The notes under the pieces: model-generated
What the model was told of the DNA's origin: nothing
Databases searched by the model: none
The model's input: only the letters and a program-made list of their open reading frames with translations
Shown: piece after piece, positions 45,231 through 53,809 of the stretch
How the letters are laid out: the number at the start of each line of letters is the position of its first letter
Position numbering within the stretch: the first letter of the stretch is position 1
From: RGIG8368 sp045540275
GTDB lineage: Bacteria > Verrucomicrobiota > Kiritimatiellia > RFP12 > UBA1067
Direction: 5' to 3'
Assembly (NCBI GenBank): GCA_045540275.1
Contig: JAZQGX010000055.1
Span: forward strand, 1 to 58,811
DNA length: 58,811 nt
Position numbers and translations under genes: made by a program

Positions 45231-45259
45231 ATTATAACGATAAAATTTCATTTTGGAAA
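45231..45259 (-). promoter_or_regulatory. Promoter for the PA14/TPR-FHA-MoxR run, possibly leaderless
   Basis: On the minus strand TTTCCA (45259-45254), a 17-base spacer and a perfect TATAAT (45236-45231) are followed by only seven bases before the ATG at 45223. Transcription would begin about at the start codon. No Shine-Dalgarno sequence is visible. Confidence 0.5.
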
Positions 45260-45297
45260 GCTTCAAACTGCGCTCGCGATTCTGAAAATATTTGGGA

Positions 45298-45326
45298 TTG
45301 CGATTGAATGCCAAGCAATGTATAAT
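45298..45326 (+). promoter_or_regulatory. Promoter for the TPR-rlmB-chromate transporter run
   Basis: TTGCGA (45298-45303), a 17-base spacer and TATAAT (45321-45326), giving a leader of about 27 bases with AAGGAC before the ATG at 45360. Divergent from the promoter at 45231-45259. Confidence 0.7.
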
Positions 45327-45359
45327 GTAAGAATTCATTTTTAATTCAAGGACACAGCG

Positions 45360-46754
45360 ATGAATAACGACATCACGCAACAGCAAGCGCAGAATTTTTA
45401 CAACAAGGGCGTCTTGGCCTTTGAACGGCGCAATTTGGACATTGCCATCGACCTTCTTACTCAATGCGTGCAGATTTCGCCGGGATTCACTCGTGCCAGA
45501 AAAACTTTACGCGCCGCGCAGATTGCACGTTTTCGCGGCATAAAGAAAAACTCCTTCGCCCAGCAGGTGCAGGATTTAAAGGCATCCGCAATCCGCGTCA
45601 AGATCCAGGGGTTGCTCAAGGCCGGGAAAAACGAACTGGCGCTTCAGGATTGCGAAAAGCTGCTCAGCATCAATCCCCTGAATGCCGATAATATCAATCT
45701 GGCCATTGCCTGTGCCGATGCCTGCAAGATGCCGGACTGCGCTCTGTTTACGGTAGAGGCCGCGCTGGAAAACAACCCCAACGACATGGATATGCTCCGG
45801 CGCGCCGGTGATTATTACATGCAGGTCGGAGAATACGCCCTGGCGCGTGACGCATATGTCAAACTCAATGCGGTGCGCCCGCGCGACCAGGTCATCCTCA
45901 AGTTGCTCAAAGATGCCGAAGCCCGAACCACCATGGCCGCCGGATGGGAGGAGAATGCCGGACAGAAAGGCGGCTATCGCAATTTGATCCGCGACAAGGA
46001 GCAGGCGAAAAAGCTTGATATGAAAAACAAGCAGATCACGCAGGGCGACGATGCCGATGCGCTTATCGAAGAAGCGAAGGCAAAGATAGCCAACGAGCCT
46101 GCCAACCTCAACCTTTACCGCGCATTGGCGCGAATCTATTCACAAAACAAGCGCTACGCCGACGCCATCGCCACCCTGGAAGACGCGAAAAAGGTCAATC
46201 CCGCCGATCCGGAACTCGATCGCGCGCTAACCGCGGCCAAGACCAATCTCTACAACCAGCAGATTGACGCGCTGCTGGCCGCCGGCGACGAAGAAGGCGC
46301 GGCCGACAAGACCCAGGAGCGCGACCAGTTCGTATTCGACGATCTGCTTGATCGCGTCCAGCGCTATCCCAACGATCTTAAACTGCACTTTGATTTGGGT
46401 TGCCAGTACTACATGTACGAATACTGGGATGATGCCATCGGACAGTTTCAGCAATCGCAACGCTCCCCGAAAGAGCGTCTGGAGTCGCTCTACTATCTGG
46501 CAATGTGCTTTGCAAACAAAGGGCAGACCGATATGGCGGTAATGCAGCTTGAGACCGCCGCCAGCCAGATCGATATTATGGACGACCTCAAAAAGCGTAT
46601 TGTCTTCGCTCTGGGCGACCTCGCCGAAAAATCCGGCAAGATCGACAAAGCGTTTGAATACTACAAAGACGTGTACGGCGCCGATATCGCCTATGAGGAC
46701 ATCGGCGAACGCTTCCAGCGCGTCTATAAACTCCGTCAGGAGCAGCAGGGGTGA
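45360..46754 (+). CDS. Cytoplasmic TPR-repeat protein
   Basis: Encodes 464 residues without signal peptide or membrane segment. TPR helix pairs occur along the chain: NFYNKGVLAFERRNLDIAID, RRAGDYYMQVGEYALARDAY, LYRALARIYSQNKRYADAIA and LYYLAMCFANKGQTDMAVMQ. TPR arrays are protein-binding scaffolds; the partner is unknown. Between repeats a charged segment (RNLIRDKEQAKKLDMKNKQI) is present. Its stop overlaps the rlmB GTG (GTGA). The gene is divergent from the secreted TPR protein across a 136-base gap, but the two are not similar at a glance. Confidence 0.85.
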   Translation: MNNDITQQQAQNFYNKGVLAFERRNLDIAIDLLTQCVQISPGFTRARKTLRAAQIARFRGIKKNSFAQQVQDLKASAIRVKIQGLLKAGKNELALQDCEKLLSINPLNADNINLAIACADACKMPDCALFTVEAALENNPNDMDMLRRAGDYYMQVGEYALARDAYVKLNAVRPRDQVILKLLKDAEARTTMAAGWEENAGQKGGYRNLIRDKEQAKKLDMKNKQITQGDDADALIEEAKAKIANEPANLNLYRALARIYSQNKRYADAIATLEDAKKVNPADPELDRALTAAKTNLYNQQIDALLAAGDEEGAADKTQERDQFVFDDLLDRVQRYPNDLKLHFDLGCQYYMYEYWDDAIGQFQQSQRSPKERLESLYYLAMCFANKGQTDMAVMQLETAASQIDIMDDLKKRIVFALGDLAEKSGKIDKAFEYYKDVYGADIAYEDIGERFQRVYKLRQEQQG

Positions 46755-47527
46755 ACCGGCGCAAGGGACAGCAGGGACGCAATCGCGGCGGAGGCGATTG
46801 GATTTACGGACGACGTCCCGTAGCAGAAGTGTTGAAATCCGCAAAACGTCAGGTTATCGAGCTTGTGCTTCCTCCGTCCGTCAGCGGAAACGAAGAGCTC
46901 GAAGAGATGCTGTATATTGCGAGGGAGAACAATATCCCAGTCAAGAATCTGCAGCGCGATGTGCTTGACAAACTCTGTGACGGCGGAAACCATCAGGGCG
47001 TCGCGGTAAAGACCGCCCCCTATCCCTACGTGGACATCGAAGATGCGATTGCCGAAGCCGACGGCTCGGGCAATCCCCTTTTCCTGATTCTCGACCACCT
47101 CGAAGATCCGCAAAATGTCGGTTCGCTTTTGCGTACCGCCGATGCCGCCGGTGTCACCGCAGTCATCATTCCTGAAGACCGGGCGTGTGCTATCACCCCG
47201 ACTGTCGTCCGCGCTTCGGCGGGAGCAACCGAGCATCTGCTCATCGTCCGGGTGGTAAATGTGGTGCGGGCCATGCAGCGGCTCAAGGAGGAAGGGGTTT
47301 GGCTCACCGGTCTCGACATGGACGGCAAGCTTTATACCGAAGTTGATTTCAAAGGGCCCGCAGGCATTGTCATCGGCGCGGAGGGCAAAGGGCTGTCCCG
47401 GTTGGTTCGCGAAAACTGCGACTTTATCGCCTCGCTGCCGATGTGCGGCGAAGTCGCCTCGCTGAATGCCGCCGTAGCCGGTGCGATTGCAATGTACGAA
47501 ACCGTGCGCCAGCGGATGGGAAAATGA
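46751..47527 (+). CDS. rlmB: TrmH-family rRNA 2'-O-methyltransferase, RlmB-like
   Basis: The product has 258 residues from GTG 46751. SPOUT enzyme that would methylate the 2'-OH of G2251 (E. coli numbering) in 23S rRNA. An N-terminal L30e-like substrate domain (WIYGRRPVAEVLKSAKRQVI) precedes the knot: LILDHLEDPQNVGSLLRTAD, GIVIGAEGKGLSRLVRENCD and LPMCGEVASLNAAVAGAIAM. The very basic start (NRRKGQQGRNRGGGDW) is a likely RNA tail. GTGA overlap with the TPR gene and ATGA overlap with the transporter gene tie it to both. Confidence 0.9.
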   Translation: MNRRKGQQGRNRGGGDWIYGRRPVAEVLKSAKRQVIELVLPPSVSGNEELEEMLYIARENNIPVKNLQRDVLDKLCDGGNHQGVAVKTAPYPYVDIEDAIAEADGSGNPLFLILDHLEDPQNVGSLLRTADAAGVTAVIIPEDRACAITPTVVRASAGATEHLLIVRVVNVVRAMQRLKEEGVWLTGLDMDGKLYTEVDFKGPAGIVIGAEGKGLSRLVRENCDFIASLPMCGEVASLNAAVAGAIAMYETVRQRMGK

Positions 47528-48090
47528 TCTCAGCTTGGCAGATTTTCACCAGCTTTGCGAAAATCGGAGCATTGCTGTTCGGGGGCGGATACACGATGCT
47601 TCCGCTTTTGGAGCGGGAAATCGTCGACAGGCGCGCTTGGTGCAGGCAGGATGAAATGCTTGATTACTACGCGATGGCTCAACTTGTCCCCGGCGTCATT
47701 GCCATAAACACCTCGTTGCTGATCGGTCAAAAATTGCGCGGATGGACGGGGGCGTTCGCCTCCATGCTGGGGGTCGTCTCCGTTCCGTTCATCACCATCC
47801 TGATTTACGCGCTTGCCGTCGATACACTCAAAAACTCCGCATGGCTTTCCGATGCGCTTGCCGGAATCCGCCCTGCCGCCGCTGGCATGCTACTGGGCAC
47901 GGCATGGACCATGTTTGTCAAAGCGGCGAAGGTTCCCCTCGCGCTGATTATTGCGATTGCCGTCTTCGCACTTGTTTTCATTTGCGGTGCCGACACCGTT
48001 CTTGTCATCGCCTCCGGCATCGCCAGCGGTTTAATCTGGTGGGGGATCGATACTCTTCGCAAACCCCACAAGAGGAAATTGAAGAAATGA
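47524..48090 (+). CDS. Chromate transporter, subunit 1 (short CHR protein)
   Basis: The product has 188 residues from ATG 47524, which overlaps the rlmB stop (ATGA); the frame upstream is only overlap. One CHR domain: FTSFAKIGALLFGGGYTMLP, CRQDEMLDYYAMAQLVPGVI and several membrane helices. Short CHR proteins work as pairs, each half-size compared with ChrA. Chromate or sulfate-like anion transport is the family assignment; the real substrate in an anaerobe is uncertain. The stop overlaps the second subunit as ATGA. Confidence 0.88.
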   Translation: MISAWQIFTSFAKIGALLFGGGYTMLPLLEREIVDRRAWCRQDEMLDYYAMAQLVPGVIAINTSLLIGQKLRGWTGAFASMLGVVSVPFITILIYALAVDTLKNSAWLSDALAGIRPAAAGMLLGTAWTMFVKAAKVPLALIIAIAVFALVFICGADTVLVIASGIASGLIWWGIDTLRKPHKRKLKK

Positions 48091-48656
48091 TATTCCTTCA
48101 ACTGGCATTTACGTTTTTCAAAATCGGCTTGCTTACCGTCGGTGGCGGATTGGCGATGATTCCGGTCATCCGCAACGAAATGCTGAAACATTCGTGGTTG
48201 ACCGACTCCGAATTTCTCGACATTTTCGGGATTTCACAAATGACCCCAGGGCCGATTTCGACCAACACCGCCACCTTTGTCGGGTTTCAAACCGCAGCAC
48301 ACCAATTCGATTCGATCTCAATCGCGATTGCCGCCGCTCTGATTGCCACTATATCGGTATCGGCTCCGTCATTCATCTGCATCGGGGTGCTCGGTAGCCT
48401 CTGGAAGAAAAACCGCGAACACCCCGCCATCGTGTGCATTTTTAAAATCATGCGTCCGCTGGTGTGCGGACTGGTGGCGGCGGCAGCCCTGTCAATGTGT
48501 ATAGGAAGCCTAAACAACGCGGCATCGCAGAGCGACACCCAGTTACTGTTAAGTTCGGCAATTGCCATAACCTCATTCGCAGTTACGGCCTTTTCAAAAT
48601 TTTCACCGGTGGCAACACTGCTGCTCGGAGCGCTCGCCGGCGTCGCCTTCGCCTAG
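48087..48656 (+). CDS. Chromate transporter, subunit 2 (short CHR protein)
   Basis: The product has 189 residues from ATG 48087. Second CHR domain: LAFTFFKIGLLTVGGGLAMI, LDIFGISQMTPGPISTNTAT and IKIMRPLVCGLVAAAALSM-like helices ending in ATLLLGALAGVAFA. It complements the preceding subunit; the pair should form one antiporter-like unit in the inner membrane. The longer frame starting at 47742 lies inside subunit 1 and is rejected. The gene converges on the NAGPA-domain gene with six bases between stops. Confidence 0.88.
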   Translation: MIFLQLAFTFFKIGLLTVGGGLAMIPVIRNEMLKHSWLTDSEFLDIFGISQMTPGPISTNTATFVGFQTAAHQFDSISIAIAAALIATISVSAPSFICIGVLGSLWKKNREHPAIVCIFKIMRPLVCGLVAAAALSMCIGSLNNAASQSDTQLLLSSAIAITSFAVTAFSKFSPVATLLLGALAGVAFA

Positions 48657-48662
48657 CGACCG

Positions 48663-49574
48663 CTACTCTTCAAACGAAATGGCGATATTGAACGCCACTC
48701 TGCGCGCCACTCCCTTTTTCCGGGAGACGCAATGCGAAATGGTTTCGATCTCATCGCTCCCAGACTTGCGGTAGCAAAGCGTGGTCGATCCTCCACCATC
48801 CATATTCATTGCGCTGTACGCGCCTACCGAGCGCAGAATCTCGGCCAGATCTTTCAACGTTGCGCCGATGCTGTACCCCTGCTGTCTTCCATCAACCGTA
48901 AGTATGTAGAGGTAGCGGCCGTCCTTTGAAAGACCGAATGCGGTACGCGGATGACGCGAGGGATGGTACGATTTCAAAAAATCTCCTTTCTCGTCGAGCA
49001 ACAATCCGAAACCGGTGGCGGCGACAGCGACATTTGAAACATTCTTTTCGGTGAACGAGCCGGTGATGACCGCCCTTCCGTCATTGTACACAACGAAAAC
49101 CGCCGGACCTCCTCTTCTTATTCCGATGAATTTGCCGGCTGAAACGGCGGGGCCCGAAACCTGTGCGAAGCGGTTTGAACAAGGGAACGGGGACCATGGC
49201 ATTGAATTGACGGCTACAGCGAAATCGATGCGCCTGCCACTTTTAACCTTTTTCCCGCCGTGCTTCCGATGCAGATCAAGCAGAAAATCTGCCGTCTTGC
49301 AGACCTCGGTAGTAATCGTTTTGTTTTTGTATCCGGGCAGTGGCTCTCCCCAGCGAGGCGAAGGCTTTGTCGCATGAAACCTGATGCCGGGCGTTTTGAG
49401 ATCAATGCGCATAAGGTCGGCCTCAAGCAACGGCTCGGGATAAGAAAGATGCACGTGCAAGGCGCCGGGGCGAATCTTGTTCGCTTTGTTCCAATCAACC
49501 TTTGCCTCAAGTCCGGCGAAGAGGCAGGAAAAAGTACTTAACGTCAGTGAGATAATCAAAAGCAAGCGGAACAT
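48663..49574 (-). CDS. Secreted NAGPA-domain phosphodiester glycosidase
   Basis: The product has 303 residues with a signal peptide (FRLLLIISLTLSTFSCLFAG). The NAGPA (DUF2233) domain shows as VAVNSMPWSPF, HPRTAFGLSKDGRYLYILTV, DGRQQGYSIGATLKDLAEIL and NMDGGGSTTL. Members hydrolyse sugar phosphodiesters; bacterial ones act on envelope or extracellular glycans. AGGAGG precedes the ATG. It follows the GH10-like gene by 13 bases and ends the argB-argD-rsmB run. Confidence 0.87.
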   Translation of the reverse strand: MFRLLLIISLTLSTFSCLFAGLEAKVDWNKANKIRPGALHVHLSYPEPLLEADLMRIDLKTPGIRFHATKPSPRWGEPLPGYKNKTITTEVCKTADFLLDLHRKHGGKKVKSGRRIDFAVAVNSMPWSPFPCSNRFAQVSGPAVSAGKFIGIRRGGPAVFVVYNDGRAVITGSFTEKNVSNVAVAATGFGLLLDEKGDFLKSYHPSRHPRTAFGLSKDGRYLYILTVDGRQQGYSIGATLKDLAEILRSVGAYSAMNMDGGGSTTLCYRKSGSDEIETISHCVSRKKGVARRVAFNIAISFEE

Positions 49575-49587
49575 TGTTTTCCTCCTT

Positions 49588-51789
49588 CTATTGTGACAGC
49601 GCCTCGAGCAACGGCATCGCCGCCGACGATGTGGCGTCGAGATTGTAAATCAAAAATCCGTCAAGATCGGCCTTCACCACCGCTCTAAGCTGTTCAAATA
49701 GCTGCTCTTGGCGATCCTGGCCCTTCCATACCGAATATCCCAATCCCGGATACATTTTCGCTCTTGTTCCGGCTACCGCCGGCTTTTGCATCGCAAGCGT
49801 GGAGGAAAGCAGCTGGGCGGAATCGAGGTAATCCATCGGACAAACGAAATCGACCCATCCCATGCGGCACCAAGTTTGCCAATCCTGCCCGATGCTGTTG
49901 CGGCAGCTGCGGTGGTTGTCAAAAACCGCCGCGGAAAATTTCACATTCAGCTTTTGCGTTTTCAAACCATTCGAAATGCGTTTGACCACATCAGAGATAT
50001 TGTTGCGCCGGAATATCTCCCATTTCCCGCGGTCGCATCCTCTGGGCAAGACATCCGCAGGCCAGCGCGCCACCTTTTTCCCCTGAGCAGTTTCAAAGCG
50101 TTTGCGGCACCCTTGGCAAAAGCAGTAGTCGGCACTTGAATACCGGATGTAATCCAAATGGACGCCGGACGAACCGGGAATTGCCGCCATCTCAAGTGCG
50201 GCCTGCACCTCCATTCTCCGATTGTCAGGATGGGAGGGACAGAGCCATCCTTTTTTTTCGACACCCTTGAAATCGACGGTAAATCTTTTTTGTTTGCGCA
50301 TTGCCTCCGTCCACGACCGAGGTGTTGCCCCGTTCGAACCATTGAAGCATACCTTCCACGCATGAAACGCGATTCCGTGCTTGCGGCACGCATTGATGCA
50401 ATCCTGAACCGGACTTCCGTTTTTCACTGCGCTTTCCGCCATCGGCAACACCTTCGATTTGTGGTATGCCACTCCTCCCCAGGCGATATTCACAAAAAGA
50501 TTGTTTATTCCCGCTTTGGACAATCGTGATGCGGTCTGTTCCCAGTTCTCGCCCGGCACGCCCCATGCACTGTGGCACCAATATCCGCGGAACGGAAGTT
50601 TTTTCTTCACGGTCGGAGCGAATTTACGCGCACGTTGCATCAATGCATCGTTGGAGCGGGCGCGCACGTAATCCAATCTTTTTTTCCAACCGGCTTTTTT
50701 CATTGAGGAGGGAAGCGACGACAAACCGACACGGCACATTTCCGCAGCAACCGCGCGTTCACCGAGTCTGGCATCGCAATATACGCACATCGAGCGGAGA
50801 AAATCTGACGATTGTCCCTCCGCACCCATCCAGACATGCCCCAGGAACACGCCGCGATCGGTTGCCACCGCCGCCGGCAGCGAAGTAGGCTTGCCGTTAA
50901 AAGTGCGCCAGCGGGCGACAATCCGCCCATTGGCGGCAACTGGCTTAACACTAACCGAGGCCCAAGACGCCTGCGGAGCGAAACGCGGCTGTCCGGCAAG
51001 ACCGCCATTTACCGATTCAAATCCGGAAAAACCGCCGAGCGGACGTTCAATTGCCCCCTTTTTTATCCCCATTAATTCGCAAATGCCGGGTGCTGGCAAA
51101 TAGCAAACGAGCAATCTGCCGCCCCGGGCGACGAATCTTTTGATTACGGACATCGCCTTCGGTGGAATTGAAGGATTGAGCGGCAATGCCAATAAATTGA
51201 CGCCGGTCAGCAAAGAGTCGTCGAGTTGCACATCATCCAGCAGCAGCGGCTCAAATCCCAGCGCATCAAGGCTGCGGCACATGATGTTGGCGTATTTCAC
51301 CTCATCGCCGCCGCTGCCGCGGCGCGCCACTACTGACTGAGCCTGCAGCACAATGGTCAGAGGACGATTTTTCACCGCTGCGAGCGAATCAATCGAAAAT
51401 GAGGAATTGATATCTCCGCCGCGCCAGCCGGAGATACGAACCATGTCGGCTTTCGACCATGAAATCGCCTTTCCTCCCTCCGGGGTAAAACGTTCTTTAT
51501 TGAGTTTGACGGTCTGCCACGACGCGGAGACGGAGGGGGCGAACGGAGCGTGAAACCACTGTCCATCCGAGCGCACATAACAGGAAAAACCGCGAAAGGC
51601 CCCCATCTCCTGACATTTGAACCGGAAAGTCAAGCCGCGTGCAGTCCCCAAATCGCAATCAAACGGCAAATCGATGCTGGCGCGCTCTTTGCTCCGCTCC
51701 GAGGCAAACGGCGCATTGACCACCGCCCCGGTCAAATCTGACGACGCGAATAGCAAAAATATGATTGAAACAAGAAATTTACCCATCAT
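49588..51789 (-). CDS. Secreted GH10-like putative glycoside hydrolase (DUF187/GHL10 type)
   Basis: Start ATG 51789 overlaps the rsmB stop (ATGA) with GGAG seven bases upstream; a longer frame to 51843 is inside rsmB. Encodes 733 residues, signal peptide FLVSIIFLLFASSDLTGA. Residues ~20-140 form a beta-sandwich (TARGLTFRFKCQEMGAFRGF), ~145-350 a flavodoxin/glutamine-amidotransferase-like part (IKRFVARGGRLLVCYLPAPG), and ~400-730 a TIM barrel of the GHL10 type (KAGINNLFVNIAWGGVAYHK, GVHLDYIRYSSADYCFCQGC, VDFVCPMDYLDS, MYPGLGYSVWKG). It probably acts on a cell-wall or dietary glycan; the exact bond is unknown. Confidence 0.82.
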   Translation of the reverse strand: MMGKFLVSIIFLLFASSDLTGAVVNAPFASERSKERASIDLPFDCDLGTARGLTFRFKCQEMGAFRGFSCYVRSDGQWFHAPFAPSVSASWQTVKLNKERFTPEGGKAISWSKADMVRISGWRGGDINSSFSIDSLAAVKNRPLTIVLQAQSVVARRGSGGDEVKYANIMCRSLDALGFEPLLLDDVQLDDSLLTGVNLLALPLNPSIPPKAMSVIKRFVARGGRLLVCYLPAPGICELMGIKKGAIERPLGGFSGFESVNGGLAGQPRFAPQASWASVSVKPVAANGRIVARWRTFNGKPTSLPAAVATDRGVFLGHVWMGAEGQSSDFLRSMCVYCDARLGERAVAAEMCRVGLSSLPSSMKKAGWKKRLDYVRARSNDALMQRARKFAPTVKKKLPFRGYWCHSAWGVPGENWEQTASRLSKAGINNLFVNIAWGGVAYHKSKVLPMAESAVKNGSPVQDCINACRKHGIAFHAWKVCFNGSNGATPRSWTEAMRKQKRFTVDFKGVEKKGWLCPSHPDNRRMEVQAALEMAAIPGSSGVHLDYIRYSSADYCFCQGCRKRFETAQGKKVARWPADVLPRGCDRGKWEIFRRNNISDVVKRISNGLKTQKLNVKFSAAVFDNHRSCRNSIGQDWQTWCRMGWVDFVCPMDYLDSAQLLSSTLAMQKPAVAGTRAKMYPGLGYSVWKGQDRQEQLFEQLRAVVKADLDGFLIYNLDATSSAAMPLLEALSQ

Positions 51790-53003
51790 CCGACAACTCC
51801 ATCCCCTTGTAAATCCAACGCCGCGGCAAAAGCTCCGTCGCATCCGGTATCGGGAGGGAAACTTTCCTTGACCGAAGCAAGTGAGAAATTTGGATGTCTG
51901 GCAAGAAACGCCTCAACCTGCATAAGATTCTCCTCGGACTCGAGCGAGCAGGTTGAATAGACGATTCTTCCTCCGGGCTTGAGCAGCATTACCGCATGAT
52001 CAAGGATTTTGCGCTGTGTCTCCACCAATGCCTTCATCCGCTTTTCGCTCCAGCGCCATCTTGCATCGGCCCGGCGGCGAAGCACCCCGGTGTTTGAGCA
52101 AGGCACATCAAGAAGAATCCGGTCGAATGCGTTCGTCAATCCGGCTCCGGACGGAATCGGGTTGGTCATGTCCATCCGCCTGATTTCGACAAATTCAAGG
52201 TTCGTCCGTTTCAAATTCTCGCGCAGAACCGCCAACCGGTCTTCATGCGCGTCACAAGCGGTCAATCTCCCCTCCCCCTTCATCCTCCAAGCGATCTGAA
52301 CCGTCTTCCCTCCCGGTGCGGAGCAAGCATCTAGAACATTCATGCCAGGTGCAACTTCAAGCAAATCCACCGCATGTGCCGTTGCCGGATCCTGAACGAT
52401 AAATGCGCCATCCCGGTAGCCATCAATCTCTTCGATTCTCTCGCCCCGGCGAAGTTCGACATACCGTTCATCGCGCTCAGGCGGATATGCCAAAAAAACC
52501 GCGGGGGGCAGATTGTTGAAGACGCAGAGATCGGCGGTACGATCGGCGCCATATCGCGAGAGCCAGCGATTAACCAGAACGTCAGGATGCGAATAACGCA
52601 CCCCCATTGACTGCCCCGCCAACTCGTCAAGCACATGGCTGCGGCTGCGCAAAATGGAGCGAAGCACGGCATTTACAAACGGCGCCGAAGCGCGAGAAGC
52701 TCTTTTTGCCGCCTCTACGGTTTCGTTCAGCGCGGCATGAACTTTTACCGACGGCATATACAGCAGTTGCGCCGCCCCCACCAGCAATGCCGCACGCGTC
52801 TCGCCCATCGGCATTTTTTTCACGAAGCGCCCGATCACCCAATCCAAAGTTCTGAAACGGCGAAGAACCGTGCCGGTCAAATCGACTACAAAAGAGTGAT
52901 TCACCCCGGGCGCAATCATCCGGAACGGGAAATCGCCCGTCTCCAGCCATTGCGCCAAAATAAAAATCGCCTCTCTTCTTGCACTGGTTCCGTTTGCCTG
53001 CAT
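51786..53003 (-). CDS. rsmB: 16S rRNA m5C967 methyltransferase RsmB-like
   Basis: The product has 405 residues. An N-terminal NusB-like RNA-binding domain (1-140, with PFVNAVLRSILRS) is followed by the Rossmann methyltransferase: SAM loop LDACSAPGGKT (~225-234), DRILLDVPCSNTGVLRRRAD (Cys ~302) and VYSTCSLESEEN (Cys ~352). It would methylate C5 of a cytosine in 16S rRNA. The C-terminus (DGAFAAALDLQGDGVVG) is slightly different from the usual ending. fmt, def and priA, its frequent neighbours, are not here; instead it lies between a PhnP-like hydrolase and a secreted GH gene. Confidence 0.92.
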   Translation of the reverse strand: MQANGTSARREAIFILAQWLETGDFPFRMIAPGVNHSFVVDLTGTVLRRFRTLDWVIGRFVKKMPMGETRAALLVGAAQLLYMPSVKVHAALNETVEAAKRASRASAPFVNAVLRSILRSRSHVLDELAGQSMGVRYSHPDVLVNRWLSRYGADRTADLCVFNNLPPAVFLAYPPERDERYVELRRGERIEEIDGYRDGAFIVQDPATAHAVDLLEVAPGMNVLDACSAPGGKTVQIAWRMKGEGRLTACDAHEDRLAVLRENLKRTNLEFVEIRRMDMTNPIPSGAGLTNAFDRILLDVPCSNTGVLRRRADARWRWSEKRMKALVETQRKILDHAVMLLKPGGRIVYSTCSLESEENLMQVEAFLARHPNFSLASVKESFPPDTGCDGAFAAALDLQGDGVVG

Positions 53004-53015
53004 AACACCCCTAAA

Positions 53016-53801
53016 TCATAAAACGATGGTCAGCCCGTCGTATGCGGCAAAAAAACCGGCGGGCAAAATCTGCGACAATTCGCGATGCGATGCATGATGG
53101 CAGATATGGGTGATTGCCGACTGCTTTGCGCCGATCGCTTTAAGCCAGCCGACGCTGTCGGCTACCGTAAGATGCGTCGGCAGCGGACGCATACTTGCCC
53201 CGTCAAGCACCATCAAATCCAATTCCGCATTGGACAAAAGCTCGAGGGAAGAGTCTGGAATTGTATGACAATCTGGAATATACCCAATCTTGCGCCCCTT
53301 CGATTCAATGATATAACCGGTCATTCTGACATCCCTGCCGTGTTCGACATCAACCGGGGTCAAGTAAATGTCGCCAACCGTGAAACTTGACTCGACGGAC
53401 TGGAAATTTATTTGCGGACGAAAAAGCCCGCCGGGATGGGGTTCGGTGCGGATATAATGGAAAATCTCGCGAACCCTGGCGATGGTGTCGGGGTTGCCGT
53501 ATGCCGGAATCGCCGTGCGGTTCTGCATCGCATTGAAGCGTCTGATGTCGTCAAAACCGAATATGTGGTCTGCATGGGCATGGGTGAAGACAACAGCATC
53601 AAGATGAGTTATGTTCGCATCGATCATCTGTTCGCGAAAATCTGGAGGCGTATCGATAATCAATGAAGTCGAACCGCTGTTTACATAAAAGCAAGACCTC
53701 CGCCGTTTATCTCGCGGATCGGCGGAGGTACATACGGGACAGGCGCACCCGATCATCGGCACGCCAACGGATGTTCCCGTCCCAAGAAAACGAACTTCCA
53801 T
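53016..53801 (-). CDS. PhnP-like metallo-beta-lactamase-fold hydrolase
   Basis: The product has 261 residues. MBL-fold phosphodiesterase-type enzyme: FLGTGTSVGVPMIGCACPVC with the extra Cys zinc site (CxCxxC), IDTPPDFREQM, TDAVVFTHAHADHIFGFDDI-like HxHxDH metal motif, and IPDCHTIPDSS with later His ligands (ITHICHHASH). Family members cleave cyclic or small phosphodiesters; no phn genes are nearby, so it is probably the general hydrolase form. It sits 8 bases after argD and 12 bases before rsmB. Confidence 0.87.
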   Translation of the reverse strand: MEVRFLGTGTSVGVPMIGCACPVCTSADPRDKRRRSCFYVNSGSTSLIIDTPPDFREQMIDANITHLDAVVFTHAHADHIFGFDDIRRFNAMQNRTAIPAYGNPDTIARVREIFHYIRTEPHPGGLFRPQINFQSVESSFTVGDIYLTPVDVEHGRDVRMTGYIIESKGRKIGYIPDCHTIPDSSLELLSNAELDLMVLDGASMRPLPTHLTVADSVGWLKAIGAKQSAITHICHHASHRELSQILPAGFFAAYDGLTIVL

Positions 53802-53809
53802 GGTTTTTC

